Positions 26,035-38,529 of a stretch of 64,000 nt of DNA are shown here, piece after piece. Origin of the DNA: Dolomedes plantarius (Eukaryota > Arthropoda > Arachnida > Araneae > Dolomedidae). Under the pieces are notes generated by a model. It made no database searches, was not told the DNA's origin, and was given only the letters and a program-made list of their open reading frames with translations. Where the stretch lies: NCBI GenBank assembly GCA_907164885.2, contig OU015490.1, positions 207,497,272 to 207,561,271 on the forward strand. Reading direction: 5' to 3'. Position 1 is the stretch's first letter. Every line of letters starts with the position of its first letter. The position numbers and the translations under genes were made by a program.

Positions 26035-28289
26035 CCTTCTTGCGTTGTTGCAAAGTAGCATACACCTAAGGTGTTCGGGTCAAAAATGACCCAAGGCGTA
26101 ATTTTCAATGTTGTTGTATTACAGTCACATTTCATTTATATTAGTAATTTAATTATTTATTTAGTTATTATTTTATCTACACTTTTATGCATTTGTATAT
26201 CATTTAACATTGTTTTACAGGTAAGTTTTCATATCTATGAGGAAGCTTGAATTTAATGAACCACTCTGTATTTATAAAATGAAAATGCTGTAATTCAATC
26301 CTTCACCCCTGAAAATCATTGTAAACTTTCAAATGCAATACAATGTAGCACAGAATTTTCCTGTATTTATTGCATATATTTTTTTACACTCGTTTGATAA
26401 AACAAGAAAGTTTGCTCCTGCGTACATAATTTGTTTATTTTCGGAAGTAAAATTACATATTAACGACATATTTATGAAATATTTAGCTGACATCCAACAA
26501 TACAATTTTGGACGATTCAACAATCAATGAAGGAAAGTCATAGAAAATTTGTAAATTCGCTAGCCTCTAAGTTGTTCCGTTTATATACAATTGTTACACA
26601 CTTGAATGTAATGTTTCTTACAAGTAAACTGTCTACCTTTCAAACACCTCACAGGACTTTTGTTTTTAGTCTGTGTGCATAAGCGACATCTTCACATTTT
26701 GCCAGTAGTTGCTGCATTTCCGGATTCTTCAGATTGGGGTTCAGGTTGCCCCGAGTTTCGAATACTCATCGCCAATACTCGGGCAGCCCTTGCTCTTGGC
26801 AGATTTTTTTCCCTTTAATATTCTGCGTAACCAAAGTCATGCCAAGCTTCTCAATGAAGATTTTCCTTTTGTGAAATGAGTTCATCTTCCATTATGGGTT
26901 GACCTTGATGAATATTAAGAATGCTTTATACTCGGAAATGTCTAGGATGATGGAGAAAACTACGATGGACCATCTATTGTTCTTTCTCCGACAGGAATAG
27001 TGGGAGGCTAGTTTATCTAAAGTCTCCTCCTCCTTTGGCACTGTTATAATCTAGAATGGTTTGAGGTTTCTTTGTGTCTGTATCTGCTATCTTTCTGTGA
27101 TGGTAAAGAGTACTCTGGAGGACTACGCACTTGCCTCTTTACTGGCTATACGGCTGTATGTTCCAGACATAATTGGTAGCGTTGTCACAAGGTACCCAAA
27201 ATTTTATGCCGTACTTGGCTGGTTTGCTCAGCAGTACTGGCGGAAGGGGCACATTCCTCGGAAAGATACCAGTTGTTCATCCACAGTAACGTACATTTCA
27301 GGGTTATACAACATAGGCAAAATCTCCACCCACTTCTCACAAAGTTCTCTTATGGCTGCAAATTTGTCGGTTACCCGTCTTCTTGGTCGGGTCTGCTTGT
27401 CATCAAATCGAAGAATCTTTGATATAATTTTGAAATTTTCTAAGAACATAGTTGCCCTGAAGATACCCCGTCCCATTGGGGCATCCCACAGACTCTCTGT
27501 AGACTCATTACGATATTTATATACCCAAGACAGCAGCAGCAAGCCAATAACTGCTTCCAAGTCAGCGTTATTCAAATTCTTCCAAGTGTTACCGAACACC
27601 TTTTTTCCTTCAACGTTACAATTTTTTAGTATGATATTCACAATTGCTGTAAGATTAAAAAAAAACATAAATGCAGAGTATTCGTCTTCAATTCTAGACG
27701 TGGTACATCTCGTGGGTCCTCACAGTCATGTTCACAACATTTTTTGCCTCACGCATGAAGCTTGCGGTTCAGATTTCCATTTCATTTTACCATCATTGCT
27801 AAATAGAGTATGACTCGTCGACTGGTCAGATTCCTCTCTTTACAACGCCCCTTTACACTCTCGTGGAGTAAAAACGAAAGCACAGGAAGCAAATACCGTT
27901 TACAGAAACTAGGAACTACTAAGGGCAGTGCAGTACTATTCGTGTCATCTATTGTACCAAAAGGGTACAAAAATATATATGACGGAGAAGAACGAAAGCA
28001 TTAATGCATTGTTACAGCAATAATTGCATAATATATTAAAATATTCGGTGCTCATGCTGCTTTGCTCTGAATATTCCACATGGGTCAAAATTGACCCGAC
28101 TGACTTATGTGTTACAATTTTTATTGTTAAAAAACTACCGTTTGAAAAAATAATTTCACATAGCTGAATATTTACTATGACTATGAAAACAAAGTCACAA
28201 TATGTTTTTGAAAAATTCTCCAAATTGTAATAAATCTGTACGAAATAAATTTGTTATGGGTCAAAAAAGACCCGAACACCCTAAGAAGG
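26035..28289 (-). mobile_element. piggyBac element nested in the DDE transposon
   Basis: The element is flanked by exact TTAA copies (26031-26034 and 28290-28293). Immediately inside, both ends read CCTTCTT in inverted orientation. A further inverted block, GGTGTTCGGGTC, lies 35 bases in from the left end and 8 bases in from the right, so the left end carries about 27 extra bases. Near-palindromes GGGTCA-AAAA-TGACCC (26077-26092), GGGTCAAAATTGACCC (28082-28097) and a variant at 28258-28273 mark the terminal regions. Removing the element and one TTAA restores the host frame as VNELKLNDP. The host segment then equals, residue for residue in length, the paralogue at 55.8 kb. Confidence 0.93.
26581..27870 (-). 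pseudogene. piggyBac transposase, lacks second catalytic block
   Basis: The best-preserved frame (27668-27228) gives FFFNLTAIVNIIL, LEAVIGLLLLSWVYKYRNES, TESLWDAPMGRGIFRATMF and RFDDKQTRPRRRVTDKFAAI. It continues with PMLYNPEMYVTVDEQLVSFR and GMCPFRQYC, holding the first catalytic Asp in TVDE. It continues in frame KPAKYGIKFW, then VWNIQPYSQ, where a deletion removes the CDNFF block with the second Asp. The frame resumes at RKIADTDTKKPQTILDYNSA with KGGGDF (third Asp region), and after a frameshift NNRWSIVVFSIILDISEYKA. The C-terminal cysteine/histidine domain (CRLCTQTKNK, CLKGRQFTCKKH, VCNNC) ends at 26581-26583. Upstream, fragments such as GPTRCTTSRIEDEYSAF match the pre-core region with stops. 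The N-terminal limit is approximate. Confidence 0.9.
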
Positions 28290-28293
28290 TTAA

Positions 28294-28670
28294 GTTCGTT
28301 AACATGTTTGATTTTGTATGGGTAGAACTGCAGCACTTTACGGACAATTTTGTACACCGTACTCCACGGTACGTCCATTCGACGTGCGACAGCACATACC
28401 GCGTGTGCTTTCCATTGTTGTTTCCTCCACTGCTAATGCAACAGCCTCCTCCGTTTCCAAAGAAGCAGGTTTCCTTCCCCTCCCAGGTGTAACAGATAAC
28501 AAAGCCGTGGCTTCAAACTTTGCCATCATTTTCCTCAAAAGTTGTGGTGTCATTGGCCCTCGGCGAATTTCTCTTACTGAACGTAAACGTTGAAAAGCAC
28601 GCCGTTCATTGCTATCGCATTCATAATAACATTTAAAGAGAAAAGCACCGTCTTGCATGGTTAGATACAT
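28294..28670 (-). pseudogene. DDE transposase, N-terminal third (before insertion)
   Basis: Begins MYLTMQDGAFLFKCYYE at 28670, then a helix-turn-helix-like region (RRGPMTPQLLRKMMAKFEAT), a GRGRKPASLETEE linker, and, after a frameshift near 28380-28400, VPWSTVYKIVRKVLQ and FYPYKIKHVNEL, ending at the piggyBac insertion site. The helix-turn-helix and GRGRK linker correspond to the DNA-binding half of the Tc1/mariner-type transposase whose catalytic half is at 25326-26030. The copy at 55.5 kb has the matching PMSTKS, GRGRER and YFPFKIRH segments. Plus-strand frames over this stretch are shadows. Confidence 0.87.
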
Positions 28671-29244
28671 TGTCGATTCGTAAAAATGAGAACTCTGTCA
28701 AACAGGATCACTTTTATCTGGAAAATCCAATGACGTCTAAAGCGCATCTTCATAAATCATTTGTTTATTCCTGCCGTAAGCCATTTACAAGCCATTGCGG
28801 TTTTGCATAACCCCACAAACAGTTTTGTTTTAGAAACGATTAAAAACGTTTTAAACCGTTTTAAATTTTCATGTCTTAGGGCCGAATTCAGGTTTCAAAA
28901 TTCACAAATTAGCGATCTGTAAGAAAACGATTTTTTGGAATGCGCACAATTTAAATGGTAATTTTGTTTAGGTCAATGTTTCTTAAAGGTATACAAAATG
29001 TTAAACCCTTGTAACAAAAGGTTAAGTTAGATTCCGACACTTATTTCATTTGGCAATATTGCATACATCGCCATTTACTCCCTGATGGTGAGTTTTTGAA
29101 CTTTATTTATTTATTTATTTATTTATTGGTGGAAAAAAAATTCCCATGTTCTCCTTTAAACTATTACCAAGTTTGATAATATTTGCTCCAATAGTTTTCC
29201 TTTTATGACCATTTAAAAGTGTAACTTTAATTATAACCACCCTG

Positions 29245-29482
29245 TATATTTATCTGTGTCTGATTTAGAAAAAAGTGACTTTTAGAGGCTTTGTAGATTA
29301 ATTGTTATAAACGTACATGGACAGGAATATTTGAAATAAAATATTTGGATAGGACCGTCTAGCAATATCTGATTTGCAAAAGTCATTTTTAGATACTATG
29401 AACATTAATTCGTGTAAAACGATACATGAATAGGAAGTTACGAAATGAAGTATTGCATTTGAGTTGGAATATTCATTATATA
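29245..29482 (+). repeat. Degenerate 125-bp satellite, block 2
   Basis: Continues block 1 after the DDE transposon. It holds TAGATTAATTGTTATAAACG at 29294 and a variant ACATTAATTCGTGTAAAACG near 29402, with GTACATGGACAGG, ATCTGATTTGCAAAA and CATTTTTAGATACTATG around them. It is cut at 29483 by a Tc1-like element. Confidence 0.82.
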
Positions 29483-30706
29483 CACTATCTAGCCAAAAGT
29501 ACCCGGATTCCCAGTGGTACGGACTCGTAGAGTCCTGAGGGAAATATTAATATGATGTTGGTCCTTCTTTTGTATCGATGACAGACTGCATACATCTGGG
29601 GAGACATTCCACCAGTTTTTCATAGGCGCCCATATGAATTGATTTCCAGGCGTCCATCACAGCTGAAGTGAGTGCTGGCAGAGAGGATGGTCGATTTGGC
29701 TGGCTACGTAATCTGCGTTCTAATTCGTCTAAAATGTGTTCAATGGGATTTAGATCAAGGCTCTTGGAAGGCCTGTCCATTTTTTGAACACCCATTTCGT
29801 CAAACCATGCCTACGCAAGTCTTGATGTGTGAATGGAGCAGTTATCCTGCTGGAAGAGAAATGGGCCTTCCTCGAAATATTGCCATAGAGTTGGGAGAGC
29901 AGCATTGTCCAGAAAGTCCACATACGTCTCAGAGTTCTTGTTTCCAACCACAGGAACTAAGGAACCTTGACCAAACCACGAAAAATACCCCCACACTATG
30001 ATGCTGCCACCACCAAACTTGACAGTCACCACAATGCAGTCACGTAAGAAACGCTCGCCGGCTATCCACCAAACCCAGACGCGTCCATCGGACTGCCAGG
30101 TTGTAAAGCGAGATTCCTCACTCCAAACAACATTTTTCCTCATGTCCACAGTCCAATGACGGTGAGATTTTCACCATTGCAATCGACTCTTCGCTTTCTC
30201 GGGATTGATGATCGGCTTGTGAGCGGCTGAACGACCATGGAATCCAAGGTTCTATTAACTATCGCCGAACAGTCCCGCTGCTAGCACTAACGCCTGATGA
30301 ACTTTGGAATTCCTGAGTGATTTCAATCAACGAGGACTTCCGGTTTTCTTTCACTACCCTTTAGGAGTTCTACGGCTGCGTTCACTAATATGTTTCGGCC
30401 TGCCACTTCGTTTTTCTGCAGTTTGACTGCCTCGACGTTTCCACTTCACAATTGCATCACTCGCAGATGATTTTGGCTTCTGTAGAATGTCCGAAATTTC
30501 ACGAGCTGATTTCCTACAAATGTGGCATCCCACTATAATGCCACGATCGAAGTCACTAAGCTCCTTTGACTTAGTAATTGTCTCACAAGCGCATAAATAT
30601 GACCTGACAAACCACTACCAACACTTTTATAGCTTTCTGTTCATATTACGTCACCTTCCAGATTCACTTCTTTAGGGGGTGTCCGGATACTTCTGGTCAG
30701 ATAGTG
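29483..30706 (-). mobile_element. Tc1-like transposon inserted in the satellite
   Basis: Left end CACTATCTAGCCAAAAGTAC (from 29483) and reversed right end CACTATCTGACCAGAAGTAT (to 30706), each followed by CCGGA, are clear inverted repeats. Both are flanked by TA (29481-29482 and 30707-30708). Length 1224 bp with one minus-strand transposase. The 125-bp satellite continues immediately on both sides. Confidence 0.92.
29547..30578 (-). pseudogene. Tc1-like DD34E transposase, degraded
   Basis: The N-terminus near 30578 reads TKSKELSDFDRGIIVG after an ATT where the family has ATG, then a helix-turn-helix region (KSAREISDILQKPKSS) and SGRPKHISERSRR. Stops and frameshifts follow. The catalytic region is well preserved: VVWSEESRFTTWQSDGRVWV (first acidic position), GGGSIIVWGYFS, LFQQDNCSIHTSRLA (second) and, after a frameshift near 29811, SLDLNPIEHILDELERRL (final Glu). 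It ends MQSVIDTKEGPTSY with the stop at 29547. The lost start codon, about three stops and at least one frameshift make it inactive. It belongs to a different Tc1 lineage from the 13-kb copy, as shown by unrelated ends and QQDN versus MDDN. Confidence 0.92.
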
Positions 30707-31430
30707 TATGTAGCTATATTTGTTTTAGAAAAAGTACTTTATAAAGGCTTTACAGGTTAATTGGTATAAATCGGTACATAAATAGCAAATTTTAAAATAA
30801 AGAATTATGTTTGAATATGAATGTATGCTATATGTTTATCTACATCTTATTTCGAAAAAAAAGTAATTCTTTAGACTTTGTAAATTATTTGATATAAAAC
30901 GGTACAAAAATTTAAAATATTTAAATAAAATATTAACTTTGGATAGGACTGTTTAGCTATATCTGATAAAATAAAATGTCATTTTTAGAGATGTTTAGAT
31001 TGATTGCTGTAAAACGGTATATGGATAGGAAGTTTTGGTATACAGTACTACATTTCAATAGGAATGTTCACTACATATTTAGCAATATCTGTTTTTAATA
31101 AGTTATTTTTAGAGACAATGCAGATTTAGATGGTATATAACGGTGCATGAATAGAAAATTTCGAAAGAAAGTATCATCGTTGAATAGGAATGTTTCCTAT
31201 ATATTAACCTATGTCTGAATTACAATAAAAAAATCTTTTTTTCCAGAATAATTGCTATAAAACGGTACATGAATAGGAGATTTTTGTTTAAAATATCATA
31301 TTTAAATAGGATTGTCCATCATATATTTAGCTATATCAGATTTTGAAATAAATCATTTTTAGAAACTTCTTAAATTAATTGAATTTTCCTTAGATTAATT
31401 GGCATAAATCGTCCCATTAGCAATTAAGTC
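30707..31430 (+). repeat. Degenerate 125-bp satellite, block 3
   Basis: About six further units. Landmark variants lie at about 30752, 30881, 30996, 31121, 31245 and 31370, with the same GGTACAT.AATAGGA, GAATAGGAATGTTC and CTATATCTGATTTT blocks. Unit length drifts between about 115 and 130 bp. The last unit fades out near 31430. Confidence 0.83.
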
Positions 31431-31632
31431 TAAAATAGGTTTAGTAACAAACATAGACACGCTTAGATAACAATCTAATTCCACTTGTTCTTTGAATGAA
31501 TCTTCAATCAAATTTAAAATTTGTGGACTATTACAGAATCTACTCAATTATTTTCTTAATTTAGATAGTCATGCAAAAGGACTGTAACCCTAACACAGGA
31601 AGAAAATTACTCTGCATTTAAAAAGTAGCTTG
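31431..31632. other. Unassigned spacer
   Basis: AT-rich DNA between the satellite and the solo LTR. No feature seen. Confidence 0.5.
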
Positions 31633-31636
31633 ACGT

Positions 31637-32184
31637 TGTAATGACTCCCGTAGAGTAACGTTTACCTCCATGCATGAAATTCCAGGAGACCACCTTGCAC
31701 CGTGGCCTGTGCACTTAATTAATTGAAATTACCTTTGCTTAAACAGCCGCCGATAACCGCAGATAGCGACATAAAAGACCGGAAGCGCTTACGTAAATTC
31801 TCCCGAACGGTAAGCCAGTCTACAAAGAGGAACCTGAGGACGGGAAGCGCCTAATCAATCGCGAATGTACCTGAACAAGAAAGAATGCGTTTCTGGATCA
31901 TTTGAGATAGTTCGGGGGAGATTTTTATAAGCCGTCAAAATAGGTGAAGAAAGGGGAGTTGCCGCCGAGGCAAAAGGAGATGCTTCCCAGCTGCTGTCCG
32001 GGCCTAGAGAAACTGCAAGAAGAGCCAAGACAACTCAAGACTGTCCTCCCTCGTCGATAACCGCAAAGAATCCGCGAAATTAATATTATTTTTGTAAATT
32101 ACCTGTATTTGTTCAAAATATGCCATTAAAGTATGAATATACAAAAAATGCTGGTAGTTATTTTTTTAAGACGAAGTCCTTACA
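31637..32184 (+). mobile_element. Solo LTR, 548 bp, with ACGT target duplication
   Basis: The block starts TGTAATGACTCC and ends GAAGTCCTTACA, so its termini are inverted (TGTAA...TTACA). It is flanked on both sides by ACGT (31633-31636 and 32185-32188), a 4-bp target duplication of the size made by Ty3/Gypsy-type integrases. It is GC-richer than its surroundings, has a TATA-like TTTTTATAAGCC near 31922 and an ATTAAA poly(A)-like signal near 32127. No internal retroviral-type domains lie next to it, so it is a recombined solo LTR. Superfamily beyond LTR retrotransposon is inferred from the duplication length. Confidence 0.78.
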
Positions 32185-32188
32185 ACGT

Positions 32189-34955
<2,767 letters not shown>

Positions 34956-35810
34956 AAGTGTTTAGATTCAGTTGACTGACTTTAAATGATGGTCACATAG
35001 ACACGATGAGATTGTGCGCATAACATTTTTAAAAATGATTTTAGAAATTAATGACTACGTTCATATTGCCTTATTAAATATATATGAAGATTGCACACAA
35101 TTACATACTAAAATAATATTTTCATACCAACATTTAAATCCATCGAAAACATATTATATATATATAAAAAGAAAAAAAATTCCTACACATGGAATTTAAA
35201 TATACACATAACTTTTCTTAAATATTAAAAATATTTTTATAAGAAAATACCGAATAAAACTACCTTCAGAGAACTGATTCTATGAAATATTTAGACTGCC
35301 GAAAAATAAATAAACCTTTATTTATAAAAAGGCAATATATTTAAACACCAAAAATAAAACTTGATCCATCACTCTCCGGATTTATTTATTTTCATCATGA
35401 ATACTGCAATCAAGCGCGAAGGCGACACTTATAAAAATCTACCCTTCGAGAATGAATATTTTGATTTATGTATTCCACCTTCGCACTCTTAAACTTGACT
35501 TTTAAATAAATCTTTATAAATACGTCCGAGTTCCGAATCCCGGCTTGATAAATAATACAGCGTGTGGAATAAAATATGATGATGCGATTATTTTTCGAAC
35601 CTCTCTAAACCGACTTGTAAACCAACTAAATTTAAATACTTAAACATTAGGTTTTGCTCACCAAACTTACGAGAATGCCTTTAACGCATGTGTTACATGA
35701 TGTTTTAGGAAAAGTTTGCCTATATTTCTTTAATATTATTTAATTTTAAAAACAAACATGGTTTTGTGTACACATTAATAATTAATAATTTTATCTCACC
35801 CGAGGATCAG

Positions 35811-35814
<4 letters not shown>
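34956..35814. other. Unassigned DNA containing a dispersed repeat
   Basis: Apart from the repeat at 35420-35600, there are no supported features. The DNA is AT-rich with short A and TA tracts. Confidence 0.5.
35420..35600 (+). repeat. Dispersed 190-bp repeat, copy 2
   Basis: Same orientation and block order as 24175-24365 (GAAGGCGACA, CTACCCTTCGAGAAT, TATTTTGATTTATGTATTCC, CTTGATAAATAATACAGC, GTGTGGAATAAAATATGATG). The matching edges appear at the same positions in both copies, which supports a defined element rather than chance. Confidence 0.7.

Positions 35815-35878
<64 letters not shown>
35815..35878. repeat. (TA)n microsatellite
   Basis: About 64 bases of TA. Confidence 0.95.
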
Positions 35879-35881
<3 letters not shown>

Positions 35882-37110
35882 AGGATGATTCTTTATTATG
35901 ATTTTATAAATTTCGCCAAAAATTGTGATGGAAGGAGCATTTCAAAGGCTTGCAAATTTTGAAATTAATCATTTTGATAAAAAGCCATTTAAAAGATATT
36001 TTTTTTCACCTACCTTTAATATTTACTTGTCTAAAGCCACCAAGTTTTCCTTTTACTTTTCATTACATATTTTAAAAGCATTTTATTCCAATATTTACTT
36101 ATTTTTAAAATATTAATCTCCCCCTCCCCCCCAAAAAAAAAGATTTAAAAATAATTTTTTTTTCAATTATTCGTAATTTGAAAGTCCATCATCCCTTTAA
36201 TAAACAATTTCTCATTTTACAAATTGCGATGATTATAGTTCTAGGACAGATACTTTTATAAATCCTCTATTTTCCATTGTGAATTTGTCTGATATGTTAA
36301 TTATTTAGTCATTCTATGCCAAGTTTTAGAAAGACGTTTAGGAAGATGTCGGCAAACTTCGCACAATTAATAAATAATTTTCTATCTTACGTATCGAGAT
36401 GATTTTACTGTAGAACAGATAATTTTGTAAATCACATATCTCTCATTTTTTATTTCTATGTAGTAGGGATGTCCAGAAAATTTTCTAGAACAAGAATGAA
36501 GAGTGATCGTTTATATGGAAAACTTTTGATGCGCACGAAGCAAAAATTGGGTTAAAACGAAAATGGATTTAAATAAGAATTTTCCTACATCGACAAGATG
36601 ACAGTCAGAAATTAGATTAATTTATTTCTGACCGAGACTTTCTGCTTTCTCTCTTGAACTTAAAGAGATGTGTCGATCGATTTAATAACCTCAATTAATA
36701 CCATTAAATGGTCTAGCGTCTGTGTTCTTATTTGAAAATATGTTTTATTTCCTAAAGGAATTCGAGGTCTAGTTAGTAAGCTGGAAGAGACATAACTTCT
36801 TTTTAGTGACGAAAAGAGGAAAAATCAATCGGGAAATCATTGACAGAAAAGCAGAGGAATTTTTAATGTTCGTGGCACAGTAAGTGAGTATTCAAACATG
36901 TGAACTTTGGTTACCTAATGTTCTGTCATTCATCAAATAGTAACTTAAGTAATATTGAGATATAACATTGTTAAACATATTTAATCATAAATTATTCATC
37001 TTATAAATGTGCAGAAATTAAATCCTTTAATTTCAAAACTATTTTAGGATTTAATAACATTTTCTATGTCGTGTAATTAAATATATAGATTTATGAAGAT
37101 CGCAAACTAT

Positions 37111-37188
<78 letters not shown>

Positions 37189-37559
37189 TTATATTGAAAA
37201 AAATCTTCATATATTTATGTATAACATAACTTATTGAATTTTAAATTATTCGTATTATAAATGTGTGCAAAATTAATCCTGTAATTTAAAATCTATTACA
37301 GAAAATAAGGAATTCATTCATGTTGTATAGTTAAATATAGATATATACGAGGACTGCAAAAATTACTTTCAAAAATCATATTTTTACACCAAATTTATAA
37401 ATTCATCTAGAACTAAAATATAGTACATATTTCTCATAAATAGAATTTCACGATAAACATAACTATTTGTCGCACGGTTTTATTTTGCATATTTACTAGC
37501 CTGAATGCATCTTTAGTGCGTAACGAAATAAATTTTATAAATATAAGCTTCATTTGAAA
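35879..37559. other. Unassigned AT-rich DNA with a TA/GT array
   Basis: No supported gene. A (TA)n run at 37116-37168 passes into (GT)n to 37188. Short C and A homopolymers lie near 36120-36140. Confidence 0.55.
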
Positions 37560-38023
37560 TTCATAATGATTTTAAAAGATTGTGTATCAATTACGTAAAG
37601 ATCATTTTTGAAAATCACGAGAAACTTCTGAATGCTTTAATAAAAAGTTATAAAATTATATCTCCCCTTTTCTTAACCGAGAAAACACTTGTGAATCGTA
37701 AAGAAAACCGGTTTCATAAAGTCAAAATAATCAATTAAATTTCCAGGGGAAAATTTTCGTTTTAACAATTTTTGAGTTTTGAATCGATTGTTGAAATGAT
37801 TTTTTAAAAGTATGTTAATCAATTACATAAAATTTTATTTTTGAAAATCATGGAAAACTTCTGAAATCTGTAATAATAAGTTTTAAAATTACTTTTTCCA
37901 TCGTTTCAACTGAAAAAAAATATTTATAAATCGTAAATAAAACATGTGTCATGAAAGCAAAATAATGAATTAGGATTACAGACCAGATATTTGTTTTACC
38001 AATTTGCAATTTCTGAAATGATT

Positions 38024-38054
<31 letters not shown>

Positions 38055-38470
38055 TTGTATAAATTTCCTCAACCCTACTTTTGGTCATCACGATAAACTT
38101 CTGAATGCTATAATAAGTAGGTATAACATAATATTTTCCTTCTTTATTATCTGAGAAAACATTTGTAAACCGTAAATGATATCGGTGTCACGAAGTCAAA
38201 ATAATCAATTTAAATTACAGACCAAATTTTCATTTTTCCAATTTTTGATTTTTGAAAGGATTTTTAAAAGACTGTACATCAATAACGTCAAGATTATTTT
38301 TTTAAATAATGACAAGCTTCTGATAAAAATATATAAAGTTACGTTTTCCGTCTTTATCCAGCTGAGTAAACATTTCTAAACCATAACTAAAACCGATGTC
38401 ATGACGGCAAAATAATCAATAAAAATTTCCGACCAAAATTTCCGTTTTAAAAATTTTTGAATTTTGAATC
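37560..38470 (+). repeat. Tandem array, about 215-240-bp unit, four copies
   Basis: The landmark CTGAGAAAACATTTGTAAA (variants) occurs near 37680, 37910, 38150 and 38362. Each unit also holds AAACTTCTGAATGCT, a TAATAAAAAGTTATAAAATTA block, GTCATGAAGTCAAAATAATC, AATTTCAGACCAAAATTTTC and CAATTTTTGATTTTTGAA. A short TA expansion (38024-38050) has occurred inside the second unit. Confidence 0.82.
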
Positions 38471-38529
38471 ATCATCAGTTACGCAGTTGAGTAAAGTGCT
38501 TTATTATCTTTGAAACATATTAGGTAAAA

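Larger units (their letters stand above)
25084..29244 (-). mobile_element. Long-TIR DDE transposon, split by a piggyBac
   Basis: The left end begins CAGGGTGGTTATATTTAAAG at 25084, and the reversed right end (29244) begins CAGGGTGGTTATAATTAAAG. Similarity continues through AATGGTCATAAAAGGAAAA, CAAACTTGGTAATAGTTTAA and AAAAACTCACCATCAG, then AAATGGCG and CAATATTG. The inverted repeats are therefore at least 200 bp and probably reach to about 25340 and 28830, with extra sequence in the right arm. The right flank is TA. Inside is a minus-strand transposase interrupted at 26031-28293. The element sits within the 125-bp satellite, which continues on both sides. A related but shorter copy lies at 55380-56207. 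Confidence 0.9.

Noticed and set aside
26031..26092. Alternative piggyBac boundary at GGTGTTCGGGTC with decayed TTAA (CTAA/TTAG)
   Set aside because: This would leave about 13 extra residues in the host transposase, whereas the TTAA boundary at 26031/28290 gives exact length agreement with the paralogue at 55.8 kb.
27061..27813. 250-residue plus-strand ORF, the longest in the window
   Set aside because: It lies antisense to a clearly recognisable piggyBac transposase and has no recognisable domain, so it is a shadow frame.
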